Source: Rhodothermus marinus DSM 4252 (GTDB lineage: Bacteria; Bacteroidota; Rhodothermia; Rhodothermales; Rhodothermaceae). Taken from it: 64,000 nucleotides of DNA. Positions 16,429 to 24,905 of this stretch are shown here, in pieces. The notes below the pieces were generated by a model that did not search any database, had not been told where the DNA came from, and worked only from the letters and a program-made list of their open reading frames with translations. Positions within the stretch are counted from its first letter, which is position 1, and every line of letters begins with the position of its first letter. A program made the translations under genes and the position numbers. Location: contig NC_013501.1 in the NCBI RefSeq assembly GCF_000024845.1, positions 2,274,874 to 2,338,873 on the forward strand, written 5' to 3'.

Positions 16429-17685
16429 ATGCGACGCTGGATGCTGCTGCTGGTCTGGTGGCTGGCCGCCCCTGCTGCGGCCCAGCAGATTCTCATTCCC
16501 ATGGACGCCTACCAGACCGACCACCTGAAGGCCTACGGCGTGGCCTACTGGGCGCTGAGCCAGGGCGTTGACGTGGACTGGCTGCTCAACTACCGGGGCG
16601 GTGCCTTTCTACTGCAGGATTTTCCCGGCCTGCAGGCCGAACTGCGCATCCGCGGCGTGGCCTTCGAGGCGATCGACGACGCCACAGCCGCCCGCATCCT
16701 GGCCGAAGTCGAGGCCGAAGACCGCAACACGGCCGTCGTGCGCCTCGAAAAAGCCCCGCGCATTGCCGTCTATGCACCCCCCTATGCCCAGCCCTGGGAC
16801 GATGCCGTCATGCTGGCCCTCAATTACGCCGAGGTGCCCTACGATCGCATCTATGACGACGAAGTGCTGAGCGGCGAGCTGGAAAAATACGACTGGCTCC
16901 ACCTGCACCACGAGGACTTCACCGGCCAGTTCGGCAAGTTCATTCAGTACCGGCACATGCCCTGGTACGTCGAGCAGCAGCGCCAGGACGAGGCCACCGC
17001 CCGCAAACACGGCTTCCGCAAGGTCAGCCAGCTCAAACTGGCCGTGGCCCAGGCCATCCGCGAGTACGTGCGGCGCGGCGGCTTTCTGTTTGCCATGTGC
17101 TCGGGCACCGACACGTTCGACATCGCGCTGGCCGCCCACAACACCGACATTGTGCCGGCCGAGTACGACGGCGATCCTGTCGACCCCGACGCGCTGCAGA
17201 AGCTCGACTACAGCCAGACACTTGCTTTCACGAACTTCACGCCCGTGTTCAACCCCTACGAGTACGAACACTCCGACATCGACGTGGGCCCGCCTCCGCC
17301 TCAGCTTCGCGACCCGGCGCTCGACTACTTCACGCTGCACGAGTTCAGCGCCAAGTGGGACCCCGTCCCCACCATGCTCACCCAGAACCACGTGGCCACG
17401 ATCAAAGGCTTCATCGGCCAGACCACCGCCTTCCGGAAGTCGCTCATCAAGCCCGAAGTGGTCATCCTGGCCGAGGCGCCTGGTCGCGACGAGGTCAAGT
17501 ACCTGTACGGCCCCTTCGGACAGGGCTTTTTCACCTTCTACGCGGGCCACGATCCAGAAGACTACCAGCACTTCGTGGGCGATCCCCCTACCGATCTGAG
17601 CCTGCACAAAAATTCCCCCGGCTACCGGCTCATTCTGAACAACATCCTGTTTCCGGCCGCCCGCAAGCAGAAACGAAAGACCTGA
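16429..17685 (+). CDS. Secreted protein commonly labelled 'asparagine synthetase B' (function unknown)
   Basis: The 418-residue product starts with a signal peptide (RRWMLLLVWWLAAPAAAQQ) and continues ILIPMDAYQTDHLKAYGVAY. It contains no Ntn-type glutaminase Cys at residue 2 and no ATP-pyrophosphatase loop, so it is not an asparagine synthetase in the biochemical sense, although Bacteroidota homologues are often so named in databases. A segment around residues 120-300 (IAVYAPPYAQPWDDAVMLAL, EYVRRGGFLFAMCSGTDTFD) resembles glutamine-amidotransferase-like/ThuA-type folds used in exported proteins. Substrate and role are unknown. It follows the TPR gene by 5 bp, suggesting a shared envelope function. 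Confidence 0.75.
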   Translation: MRRWMLLLVWWLAAPAAAQQILIPMDAYQTDHLKAYGVAYWALSQGVDVDWLLNYRGGAFLLQDFPGLQAELRIRGVAFEAIDDATAARILAEVEAEDRNTAVVRLEKAPRIAVYAPPYAQPWDDAVMLALNYAEVPYDRIYDDEVLSGELEKYDWLHLHHEDFTGQFGKFIQYRHMPWYVEQQRQDEATARKHGFRKVSQLKLAVAQAIREYVRRGGFLFAMCSGTDTFDIALAAHNTDIVPAEYDGDPVDPDALQKLDYSQTLAFTNFTPVFNPYEYEHSDIDVGPPPPQLRDPALDYFTLHEFSAKWDPVPTMLTQNHVATIKGFIGQTTAFRKSLIKPEVVILAEAPGRDEVKYLYGPFGQGFFTFYAGHDPEDYQHFVGDPPTDLSLHKNSPGYRLILNNILFPAARKQKRKT

Positions 17686-17777
17686 TTTTTCCGCGCCTTT
17701 CAAACGCGCCCCCTTGTGTAACAGGCGCAGGAATGCAGAACTTTGCGCGTCCCGACCACGAACGCGGAGCAACGACC

Positions 17778-18329
17778 ATGGAAGCGCGGCCCGTGCGCCT
17801 TTCGCGCTGTGTGATGACGGAGATCGTCATCCCGAACGACCTGAACGGCCTGGGCAACCTGCTCGGTGGACGCCTGCTGCACTGGATGGACCTGTGCGCG
17901 GCGATCTCGGCCCAGCGCCACACGAACCGCGTGTGTGTGACGGCCGCCGTCGATTTTGTGGAGTTTCGCTCGCCGATCCGCCAGGGCGAGATCGTCGTGC
18001 TCGAAAGCCAGGTCAACCGGGCCTTCCGGACCTCCATGGAGATCGAGGTGAACGTCTGGGCCGAAGATCCGCGCACGCAGTCGCGGCGCTTCTGCAACCG
18101 GGCTTTCTACACGTTTGTCGCCGTCGATGAAGAAGGACGCCCGGTCCCCGTGCCGCCGGTCAAGCCCGAAACGCCCGAGGAGCAGGAGCGCTACGAGCAG
18201 GCGGCCCGGCGGCGGGAACTGCGCCTGTTGCTCTCCGGCCGCCTGCCCGCCGAAAAAGCCCGGCGGCTACAGGCCTCGCTCGCCGAACTGGCCGCCTCCG
18301 CGTCCGAATCCCCGGAAACCAACTCCTGA
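17778..18329 (+). CDS. Acyl-CoA thioesterase (hotdog fold, YciA/BACH type)
   Basis: The 183-residue protein has one hotdog domain: IVIPNDLNGLGNLLGGRLLH followed by MDLCAAISAQRH and VTAAVDFVEFRSPIRQGE, the acyl-CoA thioesterase II/BACH signature in which the Asn and the Asp of the first helix are catalytic. It would hydrolyse acyl-CoA esters in the cytoplasm. The C-terminal 45 residues form a Glu/Arg-rich helix (EEQERYEQAARRRELRLLL). The ATG at 17778 has a GGAG site 8 nt upstream; an alternative start at 17733 would add 15 residues. It ends 7 bp before the next gene. Confidence 0.88.
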   Translation: MEARPVRLSRCVMTEIVIPNDLNGLGNLLGGRLLHWMDLCAAISAQRHTNRVCVTAAVDFVEFRSPIRQGEIVVLESQVNRAFRTSMEIEVNVWAEDPRTQSRRFCNRAFYTFVAVDEEGRPVPVPPVKPETPEEQERYEQAARRRELRLLLSGRLPAEKARRLQASLAELAASASESPETNS

Positions 18330-18336
18330 ACGCGCT

Positions 18337-18810
18337 ATGCGTCTTTTAATTACCCTGCTGATCGGTACGCTGCCGCTGCTGGCACAGGCTCAGTCCTATT
18401 CGCACACGCCCCCGAGCCAGACCGGCCTCGGCGGCGTCATCGGCAACCCCAGCGGCCTGACGCTGAAGGTCTACGGCACCGACCGGTCCTCCTTCACCGC
18501 CTACGACTTTCTGCTGGCCTACGATCTGGACCGGTTCTTCTTTTTCAACCTGCACGGGCTTTACGAGCGGCCGCTGCCCGACTCGCCGCTGAACTACTTC
18601 CTGGGGCCCGGCGTGCTGCTGGGCGTGCGCGAGCGCCCGCGCGACGACAACGAGATGGTGCTTGGGCTGAGCGCCAACATCGGGATCAATTTCTTCGCGG
18701 AACGCTTTGAGGTATTTCTGCAACTGACGCCCCGCCTGCACCTGCTGCCCGGAACGGAAGGCGATCTGGGTGGCGGTATCGGCCTGCGTTACTATTTTGG
18801 CGGACGTTAG
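18337..18810 (+). CDS. Small outer-membrane-type beta protein, hypothetical
   Basis: The 157-residue product has a signal peptide (RLLITLLIGTLPLLAQAQS) and alternating-hydrophobicity strands such as LTLKVYGTDRSSFTAYDFLL, FEVFLQLTPRLHLLP and a C-terminal GGGIGLRYYFGGR. A small beta-barrel or periplasmic beta protein is likely. I do not recognise a characterised family. It follows the thioesterase by 7 bp and precedes the RfbD-like gene by 51 bp; nothing in the context fixes its role. Confidence 0.75.
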   Translation: MRLLITLLIGTLPLLAQAQSYSHTPPSQTGLGGVIGNPSGLTLKVYGTDRSSFTAYDFLLAYDLDRFFFFNLHGLYERPLPDSPLNYFLGPGVLLGVRERPRDDNEMVLGLSANIGINFFAERFEVFLQLTPRLHLLPGTEGDLGGGIGLRYYFGGR

Positions 18811-18861
18811 AACGAAAGCACGCGCCGCGGGTATTTCTGAGACCCGACGCACACCACCGTC

Positions 18862-19788
18862 ATGCTTTACCAGCGCATCCTGATCACCGGTGCCAACGGC
18901 CTGCTGGGCCAGGAGCTGGTCGCCCAGCTCAGCTGGCACGCCGAGTACGACGTGCTGGCCACGGCCCGCGACCCGGAGCCCCGCTTCCGCGGCGGCTCGT
19001 GCGGGTACGTGCCGCTCGACATCACCGACGCCCGGGCCGTGCGCCGGATCTTCCAGGACTTCACGCCGACGGTGGTGATCAACTGCGCGGCCATGACGCA
19101 GGTGGACCGGTGCGAGATCGAAAAAGAGGCCTGTTGGCGCGTCAACGTCGAGGCCGTCGAAACGCTGGCCCGCCTGTGCCGTCAGTTCGGCGCACGGCTG
19201 ATTCAGGTGTCGACCGATTTCGTCTTCGACGGTACGGCCGGCCCCTACCGGGAAACCGACCGCCCCAACCCGATCAACTTCTACGGCCGCTCGAAGCTGG
19301 CCAGCGAAAACGTGGTGCGTGAGGCCGGGATCGACCGCTGGGCCATTGCCCGCACCGTGCTCGTCTACGGCACGGGCGAACAGCTCAGCCGCTCGAACAT
19401 CGCGCTCTGGGTGATCGAACAACTCTCGCAGGGACGCCGCATCCGCGTCGTCACCGACCAGTGGCGCACGCCCACCTACGTGGCCGACCTGGCCGCCGGC
19501 ATCGAGCGAATCGTCCGCTACAACAAGCACGGCATCTACCACATTTCGGGCCGGGAATTTCTCTCGGTCTACGACTTTGCCTGCCTGATCGCGGACGTGT
19601 TCGATCTGGACCGATCGCTCATCGAACCGGTCGACAGCGCCACGCTCAACCAGGTGGCCCCGCGGCCGCCACGCACCGGCTTCATTATCCTGAAGGCCGA
19701 AACCGAACTGGGCTACCGCCCGCGCTCCATTCCCGAGGCGCTTCGCCATCTGGGCCAGCGCCTCGGCCTGCCGGTCACGCTCCCCTGA
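18862..19788 (+). CDS. NAD-dependent epimerase/dehydratase, dTDP-4-dehydrorhamnose reductase-like
   Basis: The 308-residue extended short-chain dehydrogenase has the nucleotide-binding ITGANGLLGQE (residues 8-18), CAAMTQVDRCE with the family's conserved NxAA-type segment, VSTDFVFDG, the catalytic Tyr-x3-Lys in NFYGRSKLASE, and RTVLVYG. This set is typical of RfbD, which reduces dTDP-4-keto-L-rhamnose. No other rhamnose-pathway genes (rfbA, B, C) are adjacent, so another sugar nucleotide or related substrate is possible. It lies 27 bp upstream of serS on the same strand. Confidence 0.85.
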   Translation: MLYQRILITGANGLLGQELVAQLSWHAEYDVLATARDPEPRFRGGSCGYVPLDITDARAVRRIFQDFTPTVVINCAAMTQVDRCEIEKEACWRVNVEAVETLARLCRQFGARLIQVSTDFVFDGTAGPYRETDRPNPINFYGRSKLASENVVREAGIDRWAIARTVLVYGTGEQLSRSNIALWVIEQLSQGRRIRVVTDQWRTPTYVADLAAGIERIVRYNKHGIYHISGREFLSVYDFACLIADVFDLDRSLIEPVDSATLNQVAPRPPRTGFIILKAETELGYRPRSIPEALRHLGQRLGLPVTLP

Positions 19789-19815
19789 AGTCGTCTGTCG
19801 TACCCGAAACCAACC

Positions 19816-21096
19816 ATGCTGGATCTGCAACGCATTCGCCAGGAGCCCGATCGTGTCCGTGAGGCCATTCGCACGAAAGGCATCGGCGATCCGGAACTGG
19901 TCGATCGCGTGCTCGCCCTCGACGCCGAACATCGTCGGACGCTGACCGAGCTGCAGGAGGCGCGGCACCGACAGAACACGCTTGCCCGCCAGATCGGCCA
20001 GCTCATGCGGGAAGGGCGTCGCGACGAAGCACAGGCCCTCATCGAAGAAAATACCCGGCTCAAGGAGCACATCAAGACGCTGGAAGCCCGCGAGCGCGAG
20101 CTCGGCGAAGCGCTCGAAGCGCTGCTGCTGGAGATCCCCAACATCCCGCATCCCTCGGTGCCCGTCGGACGCGGCCCCGAGGACAACGTTGTGCTGCACG
20201 AGGAGGGCTGCCCGCCCGCGTTCGACTTCGAGCCGCTCCCCCACTGGGAGCTGGCCACGCGCCACGGGCTGATCGACTTCGAGCGCGGTGCCAAGGTTAC
20301 CGGAAGCGGCTTTCCGTTCTACGTGGGCAAAGGGGCCCGGCTGCAACGCGCACTCGTTCAGTTCTTCCTGGACCTGGCCGTCAACGAAGGGGGCTATGTG
20401 GAAATCCAGCCGCCGCTGTTCGTAAACGCCGACAGCGCCCGCGGCACCGGCCAGCTTCCGGACAAGGAAGATCTGATGTATGTGATCGAGCGGGACGGCC
20501 TCTACCCGATTCCCACGGCCGAAGTGCCCGTCACGAACTACTACCGCGACGAAATTCTGGAAGAAAGCCGGCTCCCGATCAAGTTCTGCGCCTACTCGCC
20601 CTGCTTCCGACGCGAGGCCGGTTCCTACGGCAAGGACGTACGCGGACTGAACCGCCTGCATCAGTTCGACAAAGTGGAGCTGGTGCAATTCGTCCATCCC
20701 GACACCAGCTACGACGCGCTGGAGCAGCTCCGCGAAGACGCCGAGCGCCCGCTTCGGCTGCTGGGCCTGCCCTACCGCCGCGTGCTGATGTGCACGGCCG
20801 AGACGGGCTTCACCCAGGCGAAAAAGTACGACCTGGAGGTCTGGAGCGCGGGCCAGCAGCGCTGGCTGGAGGTGTCGTCCATCTCCAACTTCGAGGACTT
20901 CCAGGCGCGGCGGGCGCGCATTCGCTTCCGTCCAGCCGACGGCGGCAGGCCCCGCTTCGTGCACACGCTCAACGGCAGTGGTCTGGCACTGCCCCGCGTG
21001 GTGGCCGCCCTGCTGGAGCACTACCAGCAGGCGGATGGCTCCATCATAATCCCCGAAGTGCTTCGACCCTATACCGGCTTCGACCGGATCGGCTGA
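19816..21096 (+). CDS. serS: Seryl-tRNA synthetase
   Basis: The 426-residue class II synthetase has the expected N-terminal tRNA-binding coiled coil (about residues 30-105), then the catalytic domain with [12 protein letters not shown], motif 2 in [16 protein letters not shown] and motif 3 in [19 protein letters not shown]. It charges tRNA-Ser, and tRNA-Sec where present. Length and motifs are normal. It sits within a run of plus-strand envelope genes and 78 bp upstream of a TPR gene. Confidence 0.98.
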   Translation: MLDLQRIRQEPDRVREAIRTKGIGDPELVDRVLALDAEHRRTLTELQEARHRQNTLARQIGQLMREGRRDEAQALIEENTRLKEHIKTLEARERELGEALEALLLEIPNIPHPSVPVGRGPEDNVVLHEEGCPPAFDFEPLPHWELATRHGLIDFERGAKVTGSGFPFYVGKGARLQRALVQFFLDLAVNEGGYVEIQPPLFVNADSARGTGQLPDKEDLMYVIERDGLYPIPTAEVPVTNYYRDEILEESRLPIKFCAYSPCFRREAGSYGKDVRGLNRLHQFDKVELVQFVHPDTSYDALEQLREDAERPLRLLGLPYRRVLMCTAETGFTQAKKYDLEVWSAGQQRWLEVSSISNFEDFQARRARIRFRPADGGRPRFVHTLNGSGLALPRVVAALLEHYQQADGSIIIPEVLRPYTGFDRIG

Positions 21097-21174
21097 GCCG
21101 GAAGCGTTCGAAACCTAACCGGCGGCCTTTCGTTGCTGGTCCGGCAAAAGGACAGGCTGTTCTCTTTTGTCTTT

Positions 21175-22809
21175 ATGAGCTGGCGATCCCGACTGCTTGC
21201 ATTAATCTGGCTTCTGGTAGCCGGCACGGCTCGCGGTCAGTACATGCTGCCCGATACGATCCGGGCGCAGCAGCTGCTGGTGCGGAGCCTGACCTATCTG
21301 GAAGTCGGCCAGCCGGACGAGGCCATTCCGCTGCTGGAGGAAGCTCTGTCGCTTGTCCCTGAAGAGCCGGCGCTGCTGAGCGCGCTGGCGCAGGCCCATC
21401 GCCAGCAGTACGACCTGAACGCGGCCCGCTTCTACGCCGAAAAAGCCTGCCGACAGGCCCCGCAGGAGGTCAGCTACTGTTACGAATGGCTCGACGTGCT
21501 GGAAGCCTCCGGCGAAAGCTCGGCGCTGCAGGAAGCCGTTCGCTTCATTCGACAGCACCACCCTGATGATCCGGTCGTGCTTCGCTGGCAGGCCCGGTGG
21601 GCCCACCAGCACGGCGATCTTGTAACCGCACGTCAGCTCTACGAGCAGTTGCGCGACCGCTACGGCGCCGACACCAGCCTGAACCGGACGCTCTGGCCGC
21701 TGCAACTGGCCACCGGCGACACGCTGGCCGCGCTGCAGACGCTGGAAGCCCTGCTCCCCTTCGACGCAGACAACCCCGAGCTGTGGCGCACCGCGGGCCT
21801 GCTGTACTTTCGCCGGGACGCACGCGAAAAGGCCCGCTGGGCACTGGAACGCGCGCTCCGCCTGGCGCCGGAAGACACGGCCGCCGCCCGTTTGCTGGCC
21901 CGACTGGAGCCGCACCCCACCACACCGGCGGCACTGCTGGCCCGCGCCCGTCACCTGATCGAACAGCAGCCGGAAGACCCGCAGGCCCGCCAGGAGGCAC
22001 GCACCCTGCTGCAGGACCTGCTGCGCCGGGATTCGACACACGTCGAGGCGTTGCGCCTGCTGGCTCGGCTCTACCGCGACGAACGCCCGGACTGGTCTGC
22101 CGAGCTGCTCACCCGGAGCCTGCAATACGATCCGCGCGACCTTTCGGTCTGGACCACCGCCGCGCGTACCTGGCTGGCGGCCGGCATGCCCCGACGCGGC
22201 GCCGAGGTGGCCGAAGAAGCCCTGTTTCTCTTTCCGGATCAGCCGCCGCTGTTGCGTCTGGCCGCTTACGCGCACCTGTCGCTCGGCCGACCGGATGCCG
22301 CGCTCCCCCACGTGGAAACGCTCCTGAAGCTTCTGCCCGAGTGGCCCGAGCATACCCCGGAAGAAGCAGCCGAACTCCACGCATTGCAGGGACATCTACT
22401 GGCCCGCCTGGAGCGCCCCGACGCCGCCCGCGAGGCCTGCCGGCAGGCGCGACGCCTGAACACGCGCGCGGCCGCCGTACGCCTCCATTGCGCCGTCGTG
22501 GACTGGCTGGCGGGGGGACCGCAGGAGACCGCGCTCCAGGAAGCCCGGGCCGCCCTGCCCGATCCCCCCGAACCCTGGATGTCGGAAGCGCTCGGCTGGC
22601 TGTATCTGCAGGCCGGACGGCCCGAGCAGGCCCGCTCGGTGCTGCAACAGGCCCTGCAGAGCGGCCACGCCGGCCCGCTTACCTACGCCTATCTGGGCGA
22701 GGCCCTGGCCCGACTGGGCCGTCTGGACGAAGCCCGGCGCATCTGGCAGGAAGCCCTCCGAAAAGACCCGGACAACGCCTACCTCCACCACCTGCTGACC
22801 ACCCACTGA
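21175..22809 (+). CDS. Secreted TPR-repeat protein
   Basis: The 544-residue protein has a signal peptide (SRLLALIWLLVAGTARGQY) and at least ten tetratricopeptide-like repeats (for example YLEVGQPDEAIPLLEEALSL, LLYFRRDAREKARWALERAL, LGWLYLQAGRPEQARSVLQQ, LGEALARLGRLDEARRIWQE). It is expected in the periplasm. The ATG at 21175 is chosen as the start of the signal peptide. It lies 7 bp upstream of the DUF4292 lipoprotein and the EnvC-like gene, so the three may work together in envelope maintenance; similar TPR + DUF4292 + M23 neighbourhoods are known in Bacteroidota. Confidence 0.87.
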   Translation: MSWRSRLLALIWLLVAGTARGQYMLPDTIRAQQLLVRSLTYLEVGQPDEAIPLLEEALSLVPEEPALLSALAQAHRQQYDLNAARFYAEKACRQAPQEVSYCYEWLDVLEASGESSALQEAVRFIRQHHPDDPVVLRWQARWAHQHGDLVTARQLYEQLRDRYGADTSLNRTLWPLQLATGDTLAALQTLEALLPFDADNPELWRTAGLLYFRRDAREKARWALERALRLAPEDTAAARLLARLEPHPTTPAALLARARHLIEQQPEDPQARQEARTLLQDLLRRDSTHVEALRLLARLYRDERPDWSAELLTRSLQYDPRDLSVWTTAARTWLAAGMPRRGAEVAEEALFLFPDQPPLLRLAAYAHLSLGRPDAALPHVETLLKLLPEWPEHTPEEAAELHALQGHLLARLERPDAAREACRQARRLNTRAAAVRLHCAVVDWLAGGPQETALQEARAALPDPPEPWMSEALGWLYLQAGRPEQARSVLQQALQSGHAGPLTYAYLGEALARLGRLDEARRIWQEALRKDPDNAYLHHLLTTH

Positions 22810-22816
22810 GCGCACC

Positions 22817-23611
22817 ATGCGTCCGGCTGCTCTCCTGATATTGCCCATCGGCCTCCTGCTTCTGCTGGGTGGATGTGCCCGGGGCCCCCGCCTGGCCGAA
22901 CGCCCCGAACTGCCTGATCGCTTTCCCTACCACTCGGCCGAACAGATCCGCTACCGACTCCGCCTGCCGCTCGACACGCTCCGCGCGTTCACCGGCCGGG
23001 CCAGCCTGCAACTGCACACGCCTGAAGGCACCGACAACCTTTCGGCCACCATCACAGCCCGCCGGAACGACACGCTGCTCATCCGCCTAAGCCCCGGCTG
23101 GGGCATCGAAGCGGCCCGGCTGCTGATCACGCCCGACAGTGTACTTCTGCACGACCGCATTCATCGCCGACTCTACTTCGGTGCCCGCACCGAACTGGCC
23201 GTGCGCCAGCTTCCGCTGCTCACCGAAAGCGACCCGTTCCTGAGCCTGCTGGGCGCGCTGTATCCACCGCCCGGACGCTGGCTCGTCACCGCCGACTCCG
23301 GCTATTACTACCTGCACGATCCCGACGGGCTTTTTCGTTATGTCGTGGATCCGGCACGGTGGCGGGTGACGCGCTACGAACGCTACGATCCGAGCGGCAC
23401 GCTTATTGAGTCGTACCGGTTCGAGGCGTTCGACCGATTCGGCCAGGTGTTTCTTCCCCGCCGGCTTCTGCTCGAACGCCCCACCGTCGGCGTGACGGTG
23501 CGGCTGTACTACCGGGAGCTGGCGCTCAATCCGCCCGCCCTGCAGTTTGCCTGGAATCCGGACCCGCGCACGCGCCGCATTCCGTTTCAAGCAATGATGG
23601 AGCGACCATGA
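22817..23611 (+). CDS. DUF4292-family lipoprotein (LolB/LolA-like fold)
   Basis: The 264-residue product starts with a lipoprotein signal (ALLILPIGLLLLLGGCARG, lipobox LGGC). The mature part has FTGRASLQLHTPEGTDNLSA, RNDTLLIRLSPGWGIEAARL and RLYFGARTEL, the DUF4292 pattern of an unclosed beta barrel related to LolA/LolB lipoprotein carriers. DUF4292 proteins are a Bacteroidota family of unproven function; a role in lipid or lipoprotein handling is a reasonable inference. It overlaps the next gene by 4 bp (ATGA), indicating translational coupling to the EnvC-like protein. Confidence 0.87.
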   Translation: MRPAALLILPIGLLLLLGGCARGPRLAERPELPDRFPYHSAEQIRYRLRLPLDTLRAFTGRASLQLHTPEGTDNLSATITARRNDTLLIRLSPGWGIEAARLLITPDSVLLHDRIHRRLYFGARTELAVRQLPLLTESDPFLSLLGALYPPPGRWLVTADSGYYYLHDPDGLFRYVVDPARWRVTRYERYDPSGTLIESYRFEAFDRFGQVFLPRRLLLERPTVGVTVRLYYRELALNPPALQFAWNPDPRTRRIPFQAMMERP

Positions 23612-24792
23612 GGCGTCTGCTGCTCTGCCTGCTGTTGATGATGAGCGCAGGGACGGCCCTGGCCCAGCAGGACCGTACCGAGATCGAACGCCGCCTGCAG
23701 GCGCTCCGCGAGCAGATTCGTCAGGAAGAAGCCCGTCTGGCCGAAACGGCCGAGGCCGAACAGGCCACGCTGCAGACGCTCGAAAGCATCGAACGCCAGA
23801 TCGCCATCCGTCGCGAGCTGATCCGGAGCTACCGGGAGCGGCTGGAAGAGCTGGCCCGCACGATCGACTCGCTGCAGCAGGCCGCCCGGGCGCTCAGCCA
23901 AGAGATCGAAAAGCTGAAAGCGCAGTATCGCCGCCGGGCGCTGCACGCCTACAAATACGGCCGCATGCACGAGCTGGCCCTGCTGCTCTCGGCGCAGTCC
24001 ATCAACCAGATGCTCATCCGTGCCCGCTACCTGAGCCGCTTTGCACGGCAACGACAGGCCAAGCTCGAAGCCATTCAGCAGGCGACGGCCGCTCTGGAAG
24101 CCCGTCGCCAGGAGCTGCTGGCCGCCCGCCAGGAAACCGAGCAGTTGCTGCAGGAGGCCGAGGCCGAGCGGCAACGCCTGGCGCGTCTGGAGCGCGAGCG
24201 CCGCCGCGTGATCGAAGCGCTCCGCGCCCAGCGCGTCTCGCTGGAGCAATCGCTGGCCCAGAAACGCCAGGCCGCCCGCGAGCTGGAGTCGCGCATCCAG
24301 GCGTTGCTCGCAGCCGAACGGGAGCGGCAACGCGCCCGCGAAGCGGCCGATCCGTCGGCCGCTGTGGCTTTTGCCGAGCTGACCGGTTCGTTCGAGCAGA
24401 ACCGCGGGCGGCTGCCCTGGCCGGCCGAAGGCGCCGTCGTCGAACCCTTCGGCGAAGTGGTCAACCCCGTCTATGGCACGCGCACGCCCAATCCCGGCAT
24501 CCTGATCGCCACCGCCCCCCAGGCCGAGGTGCGGGCCGTCTTCGACGGCCGCGTGATCGCCATCGACGCCATGCCGGAGTACGGCACCTACATCCTCATC
24601 CAGCACGGCGAATACCAGACGTTCTACAGCAACCTGTCGCTTGTGTACGTGTCGATCGGCCAGGAAGTACGGGCCGGACAGGTCATCGGCCGGGCCGGCA
24701 CCGACGCCGAACCCAAACGCGCCGGCGTGTTCTTCTCGCTCTTCCGGGGTGGCCAAGTGCTCAATCCCATGCCCTGGCTTCGTCCACGCTGA
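23608..24792 (+). CDS. EnvC-like murein hydrolase activator (degenerate M23/LytM protein)
   Basis: The 394-residue protein has a signal peptide (RRLLLCLLLMMSAGTALAQ), a long coiled coil (about residues 22-250) and a C-terminal LytM domain. In active M23 peptidases zinc is held by HxxxD and HxH motifs; here the corresponding segments read TPNPGILIATAP and IQHGEYQTFYSNLS, without the Asp and with only one His. The domain is therefore predicted to be catalytically dead, like EnvC, which activates cell-division amidases. It is coupled to the upstream lipoprotein gene and is 113 bp upstream of lpdA. Confidence 0.88.
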   Translation: MRRLLLCLLLMMSAGTALAQQDRTEIERRLQALREQIRQEEARLAETAEAEQATLQTLESIERQIAIRRELIRSYRERLEELARTIDSLQQAARALSQEIEKLKAQYRRRALHAYKYGRMHELALLLSAQSINQMLIRARYLSRFARQRQAKLEAIQQATAALEARRQELLAARQETEQLLQEAEAERQRLARLERERRRVIEALRAQRVSLEQSLAQKRQAARELESRIQALLAAERERQRAREAADPSAAVAFAELTGSFEQNRGRLPWPAEGAVVEPFGEVVNPVYGTRTPNPGILIATAPQAEVRAVFDGRVIAIDAMPEYGTYILIQHGEYQTFYSNLSLVYVSIGQEVRAGQVIGRAGTDAEPKRAGVFFSLFRGGQVLNPMPWLRPR

Positions 24793-24854
24793 GGCGCTCC
24801 GGCGATTTCACATAAGCTTGCCGGAGAATCCGGGCAATTACGCACGCCAGCGGT

Positions 24855-24862
24855 TATTTTTG
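24855..24862 (+). promoter_or_regulatory. Candidate Bacteroidota -7 box upstream of lpdA
   Basis: TATTTTTG matches the TAnnTTTG consensus and lies 44 bp before the lpdA start, in the only sizeable gap of this region. I do not see a good TTTG -33 box at the normal spacing, so this is a weak call. Confidence 0.35.
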
Positions 24863-24905
24863 GGAGGTTTCCAGCACTCATGCAAAAACCCGCTGCAGGT
24901 CAGAT

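Noticed and set aside
16429-17685. Naming this gene asnB (asparagine synthetase B)
   Set aside because: It is exported and lacks the N-terminal catalytic Cys and the ATP-pyrophosphatase motif, so the common database label is not supported by the sequence.
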